Below, piece by piece: positions 1 through 6,733 of a stretch of 17,048 bases of DNA (the first letter of the stretch is position 1; the number at the start of each line of letters is the position of its first letter). The notes under the pieces are model-generated. The model saw only the letters and a list, made by a program, of their open reading frames with translations. It did no database searches and was not told the DNA's origin. This stretch comes from Acidobacteriota bacterium (GTDB taxonomy: Bacteria; Acidobacteriota; Terriglobia; Terriglobales; Acidobacteriaceae): assembly GCA_021799405.1 (NCBI GenBank), contig JAJZAL010000105.1, forward strand, positions 1-17,048. Reading direction: 5' to 3'. Position numbers and translations under genes: made by a program.

Positions 1-18
1 GGGCGGGCGCGAGGCAAT

Positions 19-546
19 TCAGAACATGGGACGGGATGCAGCCGCAGCCGCTTTCCACTGCTCCGTCACACTCGGAGGCAGCTTGGGCATTGCCGTCAGA
101 AATGTGATGACCTGCCAAATCTGCTTCTCAGCCAGCTTGTGGTTCCAGGACGGCATCCCGCTCCATCGAATGCCATGCAGGATGATGTAGAAATCCTCGT
201 TTTCCGGCAAATCCTCCCTGTCTTGCACAAACTGCTTCGGATGGGGCTTGAGCGCCTCAGCAAAGGCCGATTCACGATGTGCCACGTCTCCGTGGCAGGT
301 AGAGCAATGGGCCTGATAAAGCTTCATCCCGGCTACAAGATTCGGCTCGTCGGGCTGAACGGGATCCCAAACGGGCGGTGCAAGACGTCTTACGGCTGCA
401 TCGAGAGATGGTGCGGCGACCCATTTGCTGACAGTATTGTTCGGCATATCCGCGCGCGGGTCGATGAATCCGAAGTACAGAAAGAGGAAGATACCGACGA
501 AAATGAGAATCGCTCCCGCAACGAATCCATCGAAAAACTTGCCCAC
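19..546 (-). CDS. membrane-anchored monohaem cytochrome c
   Basis: A 175-residue protein with one N-terminal membrane helix (about residues 8-28, with no charged residues after Asp6) and a periplasmic class I cytochrome c domain. The haem-binding motif is CSTCH (81-85). The likely sixth iron ligand is Met131, in the GMPSW stretch, and the spacing to CxxCH is normal for a small c-type domain. The role is electron transfer at the outer face of the inner membrane. The redox partner cannot be read from the sequence, and no oxidase or dehydrogenase subunit lies next to it here. The start is GTG: an AAAGGA Shine-Dalgarno (reverse strand, about 554-559) sits 7-8 nt upstream, and the membrane helix begins at once. 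The gene ends 18 bases from the window edge, so a downstream operon partner could lie outside. The family call is firm; the specific pathway is unknown. Confidence 0.9.
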   Translation of the reverse strand: MGKFFDGFVAGAILIFVGIFLFLYFGFIDPRADMPNNTVSKWVAAPSLDAAVRRLAPPVWDPVQPDEPNLVAGMKLYQAHCSTCHGDVAHRESAFAEALKPHPKQFVQDREDLPENEDFYIILHGIRWSGMPSWNHKLAEKQIWQVITFLTAMPKLPPSVTEQWKAAAAASRPMF

Positions 547-697
547 GGCAGGTTCCTTTCAGATTATGTCCGATCTGAGGCTGCGTATCAGAGTCGAGGG
601 GAGTGAATTGAGCAGAAAGTGCGAACGAACTTACTGCTCCTTCCGATCAGGATGGCATCGGGAATAGGAAATCGTCCAGTGACAACAGAGGTACATC

Positions 698-735
698 CCT
701 GTCCTGGTGGGTGGGCGCCAACCCGCCAGGACAGG
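698..735. repeat. long intergenic palindrome (15-bp stem hairpin)
   Basis: Arms 698-707 (CCTGTCCTGG) and 726-735 (CCAGGACAGG) are perfect reverse complements. Five more inner pairs, 708-712 with 721-725, include one T-G wobble, leaving an 8-nt loop. It lies between the small secreted protein gene and the cytochrome c gene, both on the minus strand. No run of T follows on either strand, so it is not a textbook intrinsic terminator. It could be a Rho-linked 3' end, an mRNA-stabilising structure or a dispersed palindromic (REP-like) repeat. Confidence 0.7.
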
Positions 736-791
736 CAACCGGCGGCAGATCCAGCGGCTTGGATGCAGCCGCTACCGCCTGGACCCGGGAC

Positions 792-1160
792 CTACTTCGC
801 CCGGTTCGCCGTGAACTCCGTGGCGGGGCGATCGCCGAACTGCCGGCTGAACTTGATGGAATCGGCGCCATCGGCTTTGCCCGTATACGTGATTTTGAAC
901 TCGTTACCGTTGAAATTCATCACTTGATCGAAGGAGATGTTATCGCCATCGATCTTACCATCCGATAAATCGGTTTCCCCGCGCGGTGTGGTGATCTTGC
1001 CGGTTAATGCCGAACCATCGACGTGAAAGTCGAAGGTGAGATTCTGCGTCCCTCTCGGAGTTTCGACTTGAGCGTTCCACTTACCGTTGAAGTCGGCGGC
1101 CAAAGCGGTCACCGCACCGAGCGCCACAAACAAAACAGCAAGCCCTAACTTCCTGAACAT
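792..1160 (-). CDS. small secreted protein of unknown function
   Basis: A 122-residue protein with a clear Sec signal peptide: basic MFRK, a hydrophobic core to about residue 20, and cleavage near ALA-AD at 21-23. The mature part is a single small beta-rich domain with alternating Gly-Asp turns (DGSALTGKI, DGKIDGDNISF). This resembles short uncharacterised lipocalin-like or beta-barrel proteins common in Acidobacteria and Planctomycetes. I cannot give it a function. The open frame runs on upstream to 1490, but the start at 1158-1160 is chosen because GGGGAGG lies about 7 nt before it and the signal peptide begins there; the upstream part has no protein-like character. It is probably transcribed alone, since the spacers on both sides are long and carry palindromes. 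Confidence 0.8.
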   Translation of the reverse strand: MFRKLGLAVLFVALGAVTALAADFNGKWNAQVETPRGTQNLTFDFHVDGSALTGKITTPRGETDLSDGKIDGDNISFDQVMNFNGNEFKITYTGKADGADSIKFSRQFGDRPATEFTANRAK

Positions 1161-1254
1161 GTAACTGCCTCCCCGGTTCTCAATTGGTCGGGACATCAGG
1201 CGCCGCAGCAACTCCCCATGACCATTCCCCACCACGATGGCAGCCAAACGCTTC

Positions 1255-1305
1255 TTCCCTTCAGGAAATGCCATCGGCCGCGCGGACGCGGTGCCTGAAA
1301 GGGAA
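1255..1305. repeat. imperfect intergenic inverted repeat with nested hairpin
   Basis: Outer arms 1255-1265 (TTCCCTTCAGG) and 1294-1305 (CCTGAAAGGGAA) pair over 11 bp with one bulged A. A nested stem, CCGCG at 1278-1282 with CGCGG at 1287-1291, has a 4-nt loop. It lies in the roughly 265-bp spacer between the glycosyltransferase stop and the small secreted protein start, both minus strand. It could end the glycosyltransferase transcript or sit in the leader of the next gene. There is no T-run. No convincing promoter was found in the rest of the spacer. Confidence 0.45.
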
Positions 1306-1425
1306 TGGAAATTGTGGAGATGCTCTCTACCTGGTATCTGACTAAACTGACGCGATGATCCCGCGATAAGACGCATCAGAAGGCAGGTAATTACGAACAG
1401 AGAAATGCCGCCGTGCCTGCGCGCG

Positions 1426-2196
1426 CTATTTGAGAACCCCGGCGCGGTGAATATGCTCAACTTGTCTGTTGTAGTGGCCGAAGAGGGCATTCCAGCGAAT
1501 GATGGCGATATCTTCCAGCATCCTCACGCCGTCCTTGAGATAACTGATACGGGTGCGTTCGTCGTGGGCCCAGCTTACCGGGACCTCCGTAACGCGTAAA
1601 CCGCGCTTGAGCGCGATGAAGAGAATTTCGGGATCGAAGCCCCACCGTTCGATGGTCTGGAGCTGGCAGACCGTCTGTGCGGCATGGCGGGTAAAGGCCT
1701 TGAAGCCGCATTGCGTGTCTGCAAACGACAATCCCATCACGGCGCGGGTTACGGCGTTGAAGCACCGGCCGAAGAACTGGCGATAGAGCGGCTGCCGGAT
1801 GGTTTGCCGGCTGCGCTCAAGCCAGCGGGAACCGATGGCGATATCCGCGCCGGCGGCGATGGCGGCGAACAGTCGCTCCGCCTCCTCGATGGGCGCCGAG
1901 AGGTCGGCATCACTGAACATGACAATCTCACCCAAGGCCTGCAGCAGACCGGAGCGGACGCTGTACCCCTTGCCGCGATTGCCGGGATTTTCAAGGAGCC
2001 GGACCTCGGGAGCCGATGCGGAAAAGGCGCGCACGATCTCCGCGGTGGCATCGCGGGAGCCGTCGTTGACCACAACGACCTCCGCCTCCCAGCCGTGTTC
2101 ACGGATGCACGCAACCACCGCATCGAGCGTCGCGGAGATGCGCGCGCTCTCGTTATAGGCCGGGATTACGATGCTGTACTTGGGATACTGCGCCAT
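1426..2196 (-). CDS. family 2 glycosyltransferase, dolichyl-phosphate-sugar synthase type
   Basis: A 256-residue GT-A fold glycosyltransferase. After the opening beta strand (YSIVIPAYNE, 7-16) come the nucleotide-sugar motif VNDGS (43-47), NRGKG (73-77) and the metal-binding DAD (96-98, inside FSDADLS). The later segment IERWGFDPEILFIALKRG is typical of the dolichyl-phosphate beta-glucosyl/mannosyltransferase (DPM1/ALG5-like) subgroup. Such enzymes move a sugar from a nucleotide donor to a polyprenyl phosphate at the cytoplasmic membrane face, supplying lipid-linked sugars for envelope glycans. It has no C-terminal membrane helices, so it is the soluble, single-domain form. The ATG start is supported by the motif order and family length; the Shine-Dalgarno is weak. 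Donor and acceptor cannot be told from sequence. It is divergent from the HU/IHF gene. Confidence 0.88.
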   Translation of the reverse strand: MAQYPKYSIVIPAYNESARISATLDAVVACIREHGWEAEVVVVNDGSRDATAEIVRAFSASAPEVRLLENPGNRGKGYSVRSGLLQALGEIVMFSDADLSAPIEEAERLFAAIAAGADIAIGSRWLERSRQTIRQPLYRQFFGRCFNAVTRAVMGLSFADTQCGFKAFTRHAAQTVCQLQTIERWGFDPEILFIALKRGLRVTEVPVSWAHDERTRISYLKDGVRMLEDIAIIRWNALFGHYNRQVEHIHRAGVLK

Positions 2197-2313
2197 GCCA
2201 ATCGCCGCTCGACTAAGTCCCGTAGAGTCCGGGGTCTGGATTCCATGGGCTGACTTTGGACATCATAACGCAGAACGCGGGTGGCGGCTCCGGATCACAC
2301 CCCGCGATTTTCG

Positions 2314-2342
2314 GCAACTTGCTGATGCACAATGGTTATAAT
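2314..2342 (+). promoter_or_regulatory. possible promoter for the HU/IHF gene
   Basis: A perfect TATAAT lies at 2337-2342, about 77 nt before the ATG of the HU/IHF gene, in the divergent spacer. The -35 side is poor: TTGCTG at 2319-2324 is only 12 nt away, and the sequence at the usual 17-nt spacing (2314-2319) does not match TTGACA. A TG pair sits 4 nt upstream of the -10, one base off the extended -10 position. Confidence 0.35.
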
Positions 2343-2418
2343 CACGAAATGGAAGGTGCGGCTTGCGCACGTTCTGGAAGAAAAATCCGGCTATGCCGGG
2401 AACGGAGACCGAAACGAC

Positions 2419-2715
2419 ATGACGAAGGCAGACCTGGTGGAAAAGGTGACCGGCTTGGGTGATCTGACCCGCCGCGATGGCGAAATCATTGTTGAAACCA
2501 TCTTTGGCTCCGTGATCGGAGCGTTGCAGAGCGGCGACAAAATCGAGATTCGCGGCTTCGGGTCATTCCGCATCCGGCAGCGGAATCCGCGGATTGGCCG
2601 CAATCCCAAGACCGGAGAACGCGTTGAGGTACCGGCTAAACGGGTGCCCTACTTCAAGCCGTCCAAGGAGTTGCGTGATCTGGTGAATCCCGGTGAAGCG
2701 GTCAAGGCTTCCTGA
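2419..2715 (+). CDS. HU/IHF-family DNA-bending protein
   Basis: A 98-residue histone-like protein matching the whole family length (about 90-100). It has the N-terminal MTKADLVEKV helix, the RGFGSF turn (45-50) and the beta-arm RNPKTG (61-66), whose Pro63 wedges into the DNA minor groove. It ends with VPAKRVPYFKPSKELRDLVN. The EIRGFGSF...GRNPKTG...FKP.KELRD pattern resembles the IHF-beta type as much as HU. It would bend and compact DNA as a dimer, helping replication, recombination and promoter architecture. An in-frame ATG exists at 2332, but the family's first helix starts at 2419. GGAG at 2404-2407 lies upstream with a somewhat long 11-nt gap. Which subunit type it is cannot be settled from one gene. 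Confidence 0.95.
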   Translation: MTKADLVEKVTGLGDLTRRDGEIIVETIFGSVIGALQSGDKIEIRGFGSFRIRQRNPRIGRNPKTGERVEVPAKRVPYFKPSKELRDLVNPGEAVKAS

Positions 2716-2735
2716 TCCGGGCTTGAACTGAGGAC

Positions 2736-2766
2736 GGAGCGGAGTGGCCCCTGAAGGCATCGCTCC
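2736..2766 (+). terminator. weak hairpin after the HU/IHF gene
   Basis: GGAGCG (2736-2741) and CGCTCC (2761-2766) form a 6-bp stem over a 19-nt loop, 20 bases after the HU/IHF stop, in the 123-bp spacer between convergent genes. There is no T-run, so termination activity is only a guess. Confidence 0.25.
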
Positions 2767-2838
2767 CTGGTGCCGGAATCGAAGTGCGCATCCGTTTCCT
2801 GGGAAGCCATTAAGCTATTCAGAATCTTTAAAGTAGAC

Positions 2839-3966
2839 TCAGCAACTGGCGGAAGAGCGCCGCCATTTGGCCAAGGGATGATGGATGCCGATAACGCTGA
2901 GCATCCGTCCCGCATGGCCCTTCGATGCGCGGTGCGAGAAGAAGAGTTCCGTCTGACAACTTGTGCAGCCGCCCACGACGTGGATGGATCTGGGCTTGAG
3001 TCCGGCCGCCAGCAACTGGCGTCGGTTAGCCTCTACCAGATCGAGATGCAGATTGGGGCCAATGGGCGAGTGGCCGGGCGCGCGCTGGGTGAGAAAGAGC
3101 ATCGGATACTTGCGGCGCACCTCGTCGGCGTCGTAGACCTCGCGGAATAGCTCGCGGGCATAGACAAACTGCGATTCAAAGCCCGAAAGCACCTCTTCCC
3201 CGACCGCATAGCAACAGGCTCCAATGCCGGGTCCGATCGCCGCGGTCAGGTCTTCGGGATGAGAGCCAAACTCCAGCCGCATGCGGCCTATTCCGTTTTC
3301 CACGATGCGCTTGACCGTCCCGCGCCAACCGGCATGGAAGGCAGCGACCGCGCGGCGCTTGCGATCAGCCACCAGCACGGGAATACAGTCGGCGGTCTGG
3401 ACGCCCAGCAGCAGGCCGGGCTCATCAGTCATCAGACCATCAGCTTTTCGCTCTGGCGATCCGCCGTCAGCAGCTACGGTATCGCAGCACTCTTTGCAGA
3501 GCGGATCGGCCGCCATGACGGGAATGACCATCGCCGAGTGAATCTGGCGAACGGTGACGACGGCCGTGGCCGGATCCCCGGTCACGGCCTCGGCAAAAAG
3601 CTGCCGGTTGCGCAGCACGGAATCCCGGCTGTCGCTGGCTGTAAAGCCCAGATTCAGATCCCCCGGCGTACCCTCCGGGCAATAGGCCCGGCTGACGCCT
3701 CCTTTGCGCGTGCTGAAGCCGTGCCATAGCCAGGGAATATTTTCCCATTTCGGAACCGTCAGGTATTGGACGCCGTTGGGGGCGATCCGTGGCGCCGGCG
3801 CGGCCAGGGTCGGATCTTTCGATGTGCCGTGCTCGATCCGGAGCCGACGGGCTCTGCTCGCGATCTTCCCGCGAAGACTGCGTATCAGTCCTGCCTCGCG
3901 AAAAAGAGTGTCGATGGCATGAATGTCGTTTACGGAATCGGCGTCGGAGCTGGGGCGAGGACACAT
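2839..3966 (-). CDS. pgeF: PgeF/YfiH (laccase-domain, DUF152) purine nucleoside enzyme, with N-terminal extension and Cys insertion
   Basis: A 375-residue member of the family formerly called polyphenol oxidase/laccase-domain YfiH. Characterised members act on purine nucleosides and peptidoglycan precursors. The zinc-site residues are visible: His143 in RQIHS, Cys194 in QTADCIP and His211 in FHAGWRG, followed by GPGIGACCY. Two oddities stand out. About 65 residues precede the usual domain start (near GVQYL, 65-69). The His143-to-Cys194 distance is about 51 residues, against about 34-36 in family members I recall, because of an inserted loop holding CKECC (157-161). A CTSC motif lies near the C terminus. 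The frame opens at TTG 3999, but ATG 3966 is chosen because AAAGGTGAG directly precedes it. The domain start near residue 65 leaves room for a later start that I could not find. It converges on the HU/IHF gene. Confidence 0.85.
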   Translation of the reverse strand: MCPRPSSDADSVNDIHAIDTLFREAGLIRSLRGKIASRARRLRIEHGTSKDPTLAAPAPRIAPNGVQYLTVPKWENIPWLWHGFSTRKGGVSRAYCPEGTPGDLNLGFTASDSRDSVLRNRQLFAEAVTGDPATAVVTVRQIHSAMVIPVMAADPLCKECCDTVAADGGSPERKADGLMTDEPGLLLGVQTADCIPVLVADRKRRAVAAFHAGWRGTVKRIVENGIGRMRLEFGSHPEDLTAAIGPGIGACCYAVGEEVLSGFESQFVYARELFREVYDADEVRRKYPMLFLTQRAPGHSPIGPNLHLDLVEANRRQLLAAGLKPRSIHVVGGCTSCQTELFFSHRASKGHAGRMLSVIGIHHPLAKWRRSSASC

Positions 3967-4031
3967 CTCACCTTTGATTTTATCCATCCACGGGAGCAAT
4001 TTGCGGGCAGGGAATCAGTCCGGAAGCGGGT

Positions 4032-4065
4032 GAGCAGGTGGGCCTACCTTCCGGTAGGCCCGCTC
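4032..4065. repeat. strong hairpin upstream of pgeF
   Basis: GGGCCTACC (4040-4048) and GGTAGGCCC (4053-4061) form a perfect 9-bp stem with a TTCC loop. GAGC (4032-4035) and GCTC (4062-4065) add four pairs beyond a one-sided 4-nt bulge. On the minus strand it lies about 66 nt before the pgeF ATG, so it may be a 5' leader structure. There is no T-run on either side. Its outer arm, TGAGCAGG (4031-4038), also occurs in the inverted repeat around the second sulfatase. Confidence 0.65.
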
Positions 4066-4428
4066 GAGAGGCAAATAAGGTGGGAAGTCCAGGGGGGATA
4101 AAAGAGAAGAGATCCTTGCGGACCTTCAAGAAGGGATGAGTACCTTGCTTGGAAGGGACATATCTGGGGAAGCCTCTGCTTGTTATTCATTAAGATGCAA
4201 CATCGGACGAATGGTTGTCTACCGCGTCCCCCGAAGAAGCATGCTCTGGCGGGTCCCCATGCCGCCGGAACACAAGCCTGTCCCACACCCTGTCCTGCGA
4301 GCGGCTGCCGTGCCCAGGGCGAGCCAAGTTCTCCACCAAGCCATTGTAAATCAGGAAATTAGCCAGAATTCCATCTGCCTGGGCAACTGGCTTTGAGGCA
4401 GAATGAGATACCGGGGCTGGGCAAATCG
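4066..4428. other. gene-free spacer between pgeF and the FG-GAP gene
   Basis: No open frame here looks protein-like; the short frames are rich in Cys, Pro and Arg with no motif. Downstream of the minus-strand FG-GAP gene, two short pairings interleave: 4361-4366 with 4387-4392 (AGCCAG/CTGGCT) and 4374-4380 with 4396-4402 (TCTGCCT/AGGCAGA). This could be a pseudoknot or chance. No promoter, tRNA or clear terminator was recognised. Confidence 0.5.
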
Positions 4429-5733
4429 CTATTTCTTGGGTTCCTCTTCCTGCTTGACTTCCTGACCTTCGCCGGGGAACGGCCAGTGCGTATCGAGCAG
4501 AATCTCCTTCTCGCGCTCCGTCTTCGGCACCTTGTTTACCTTCAGATTCTCAAAGAAATGCACGCCCGTCTTTCCGGCGGTGGCGATGTCGATGTCGCCG
4601 TCCAAGTCCAAGTCCTGCGTAATGAACTGGGTACCCGCGCCGGCGGTGCCATTCACGCTGATGGCATAGCGGGTGAAGGTCGCGGTCTTGCGGTCGATTT
4701 TGTAATAGTAAACGACCAGCGGATCGTAGGAGCCGGGATCGTGGCCGGAGTGGCCGCGATAGCGTTTGCCGGCGAGCAGTTCAGGCTGTCCGTCGCCGTC
4801 CAGATCCACCAGTTTGAGAGCGTGAATCTGCGAGTAGGACTCGTCGATGGGATGCCGGATCCACTGGCGGCTGCCGCCGTTGTCCTTCTGTTCCAGCCAG
4901 TAAAGCCCGTAGCTGTGGCCCTGACCGTAGATCAGGTCCATCTTGCCGTCGTGGTTCACGTCGTAGCCGAGGATCGGAAAGCTGGCATCGCCCAGTTGCC
5001 AATCTCCATGCCACTCCCACTGATCCTTGTCCGCGTTTATCTGGCGGAACCAGCCGTAGGGGGTCAGAATGTCGGCCTTGCCATCGCCATCGATGTCGGC
5101 CACGCCGATGCCGTGGCCATCCTGCGCGCGCAAACCCACGTGATGCACCCTCGGCGTGGGCCCGGAGAAGTCGATCCACAGGACGCCCATGTGCCCGTAG
5201 TGGGCAAAGATCAGGTCAGGCTTGCCGTCGCCGTTGATGTCGGCCTCCCACCCGCCCTCAGTGTCGTAGCTGTTGGTGATGAAGTGGCGCTTCCACATCA
5301 CGTCCGGCTTGCCGGGATTCTCGTACCAGACAATGCCGTTGGTCTGCCATGCGGCGGTGACGACGTCGGGCCGGCCATCGTGGTTTACGTCAATCGTCCA
5401 CTCGCCGCAGTCGGCCACGAACTCATCGACGATGCCGACCTCGCGGTACTGGTGGCGGGTCCAGACGCCGCCCTGCGGCCCGGGATTCTGGTACCAGTAC
5501 GCGCCGCTGAGCAGGTCAGGCCACCCATCCCCGTTCATGTCCAGGGTCGTAATACCCTCGGCATGATCCGTGCCGAGCCGGTGGACGAAGAAGGTCGCCT
5601 GGGGAACGCCGTAAGGACCGGGGCCGGGGGCGGTCAGACGCTCGTAACGGTTTTGGGCCTGAAGGACACAGGCGCCCGCAAGGATGGCAAAAAGCGCCAC
5701 TCCCGCCGCATTGCTCAGTTGGTGCAGTCTCAT
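4429..5733 (-). CDS. secreted FG-GAP/VCBS seven-repeat beta-propeller protein
   Basis: A 434-residue exported protein. A signal peptide covers about residues 1-26 (cleavage near LQA-QN; the Cys at 22 does not sit in a good lipobox). Seven calcium-type D-x-[DN]-x-D-G-x-x-[DE] repeats follow at about 65-73, 115-123, 165-173, 213-221, 258-266, 310-318 and 374-382. They are spaced 45-64 residues apart, as in a seven-bladed integrin-like propeller. Such proteins are numerous in Acidobacteria and Planctomycetes; most lack a known function and probably bind calcium, glycans or other proteins outside the cell. The tail is charged and lysine/glutamate rich. ATG 5733 is preceded by AAAGGA with a 9-nt gap. 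It lies 59 bp downstream of the SDR gene in the same direction, so co-transcription is possible. No catalytic residues are recognised. Confidence 0.88.
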   Translation of the reverse strand: MRLHQLSNAAGVALFAILAGACVLQAQNRYERLTAPGPGPYGVPQATFFVHRLGTDHAEGITTLDMNGDGWPDLLSGAYWYQNPGPQGGVWTRHQYREVGIVDEFVADCGEWTIDVNHDGRPDVVTAAWQTNGIVWYENPGKPDVMWKRHFITNSYDTEGGWEADINGDGKPDLIFAHYGHMGVLWIDFSGPTPRVHHVGLRAQDGHGIGVADIDGDGKADILTPYGWFRQINADKDQWEWHGDWQLGDASFPILGYDVNHDGKMDLIYGQGHSYGLYWLEQKDNGGSRQWIRHPIDESYSQIHALKLVDLDGDGQPELLAGKRYRGHSGHDPGSYDPLVVYYYKIDRKTATFTRYAISVNGTAGAGTQFITQDLDLDGDIDIATAGKTGVHFFENLKVNKVPKTEREKEILLDTHWPFPGEGQEVKQEEEPKK

Positions 5734-5792
5734 GGGAGGATTTCCTTTCGCGGGCCATTGTCGTTGCTGGCGGCGGTTGCCTGCAAGCGCTT

Positions 5793-6590
5793 TTATGCGC
5801 CGTTCCTTTCCGGCCGTGCCGCCTTTTCGATCACGCCGGTGATCAGTCCGGCCGGCAGGAAGCGGACGAGACCGGCCGTCAGCCTGCCGCGCAGATTGGG
5901 AATGATCGTGCGCTGCCCACGGGCAAGAGCGGTGACGGCGCGCCGCGCCACATCCGGAGTTGCCTGAACTCCGCGCATGAAGAAGCGGGCACGCGATACG
6001 TCGAAGAACTCGCTCTCGGTAGGCCCAGGGCAGAGAGCCGTCACCTTCACTCCGAAACGCGCCACCTCAGCCGCCAGTCCCAGAGCGAAGTAGCGGTCGA
6101 AGACCTTGGTTGCGGCGTAGGTTGAGAAGTACGGAATGGGTTGAAAGCTGGCCGTGGAGGCAACCACCAGCACCCAGCCGCGCCGGCGCTCCACCATGCG
6201 CGGAACAAAGAGCCGCGAGAGCCGCACCACCGCCTCGCAGTTCACGCGCACCTGGCTCAGTTCCTGCTCCGCGGGAGTCTCGTGAAAAGCGCCATATTGC
6301 CCAAGGCCGGCATTGTTGATGAGGATGTCTACGGTCAGGCCCGCGCCCTCGGTGGCGTCGTAGATCTGCTGCGGAGCGGCGGGATCGTTCAGATCGGCGA
6401 CAACGATGCGCGTCTCCGCTCCCTTGCCAGCCAACTCCGCGGCCAGCGCCTCCAGCCGCTTGTGGCGCCGCGAGGTGAGGATGAGTTTGGCGCCGTGAGC
6501 GGCCAGTTCACGCGCCAGCGCCGCGCCAATGCCGGCGCTGGCCCCGGTGACCAGCGCCCATTTTCCGTGGAAGTCCCTGATGTTTGCCAT
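5793..6590 (-). CDS. short-chain dehydrogenase/reductase (SDR), classical type
   Basis: A 265-residue classical SDR. It has the nucleotide-binding TGASAGIG (15-22), NNAG (92-95), and the catalytic set Asn117, Ser145, Tyr158 and Lys162 (YAATK), then the CPGPTES loop. The Arg pair after the second strand (SRRHKR, 40-45) suggests NADP(H) preference. It would oxidise or reduce an alcohol/ketone substrate that cannot be predicted. The C-terminal stretch, rich in Leu and Arg (about 235-260), resembles membrane-associating tails of SDRs acting on lipids, but this is weak. The start is the ATG at 6588-6590, because the Rossmann fold begins within 15 residues. A GTG at 6623 would add an uninformative 11-residue leader. 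It lies between the M3 peptidase gene (143 bp upstream) and the FG-GAP gene (59 bp downstream), all minus strand. Confidence 0.9.
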   Translation of the reverse strand: MANIRDFHGKWALVTGASAGIGAALARELAAHGAKLILTSRRHKRLEALAAELAGKGAETRIVVADLNDPAAPQQIYDATEGAGLTVDILINNAGLGQYGAFHETPAEQELSQVRVNCEAVVRLSRLFVPRMVERRRGWVLVVASTASFQPIPYFSTYAATKVFDRYFALGLAAEVARFGVKVTALCPGPTESEFFDVSRARFFMRGVQATPDVARRAVTALARGQRTIIPNLRGRLTAGLVRFLPAGLITGVIEKAARPERNGA

Positions 6591-6733
6591 CGCCGGTCCA
6601 TCATAGCGGATAGCCGCAGGCACAGAGCACGAACCGCCCGCGGCCAGGATCTGGATGCTGGGTGCCCTGGGCCTCGTCCGTCGCGGCGGAAGACCCGGGA
6701 AAGCGTGACCTCAACGCGCAAAATCACGTGGCC

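Noticed and set aside
1161..1490. Upstream extension of the small secreted protein frame
   Set aside because: It overlaps the end of the glycosyltransferase gene, would bury a clean signal peptide and ignores the GGGGAGG ribosome binding site at the 1160 start.
4044..4396. Short frames of 60-86 codons in the spacer
   Set aside because: They have no ribosome binding site of note, a composition rich in Cys/Pro/Arg, mutual overlap on both strands and no motif.
4393..5967. 524-codon open frame on the plus strand
   Set aside because: It lies opposite the FG-GAP gene, whose seven calcium repeats and signal peptide are unmistakable. The antisense product has no motif and is a by-product of GC-rich third positions.
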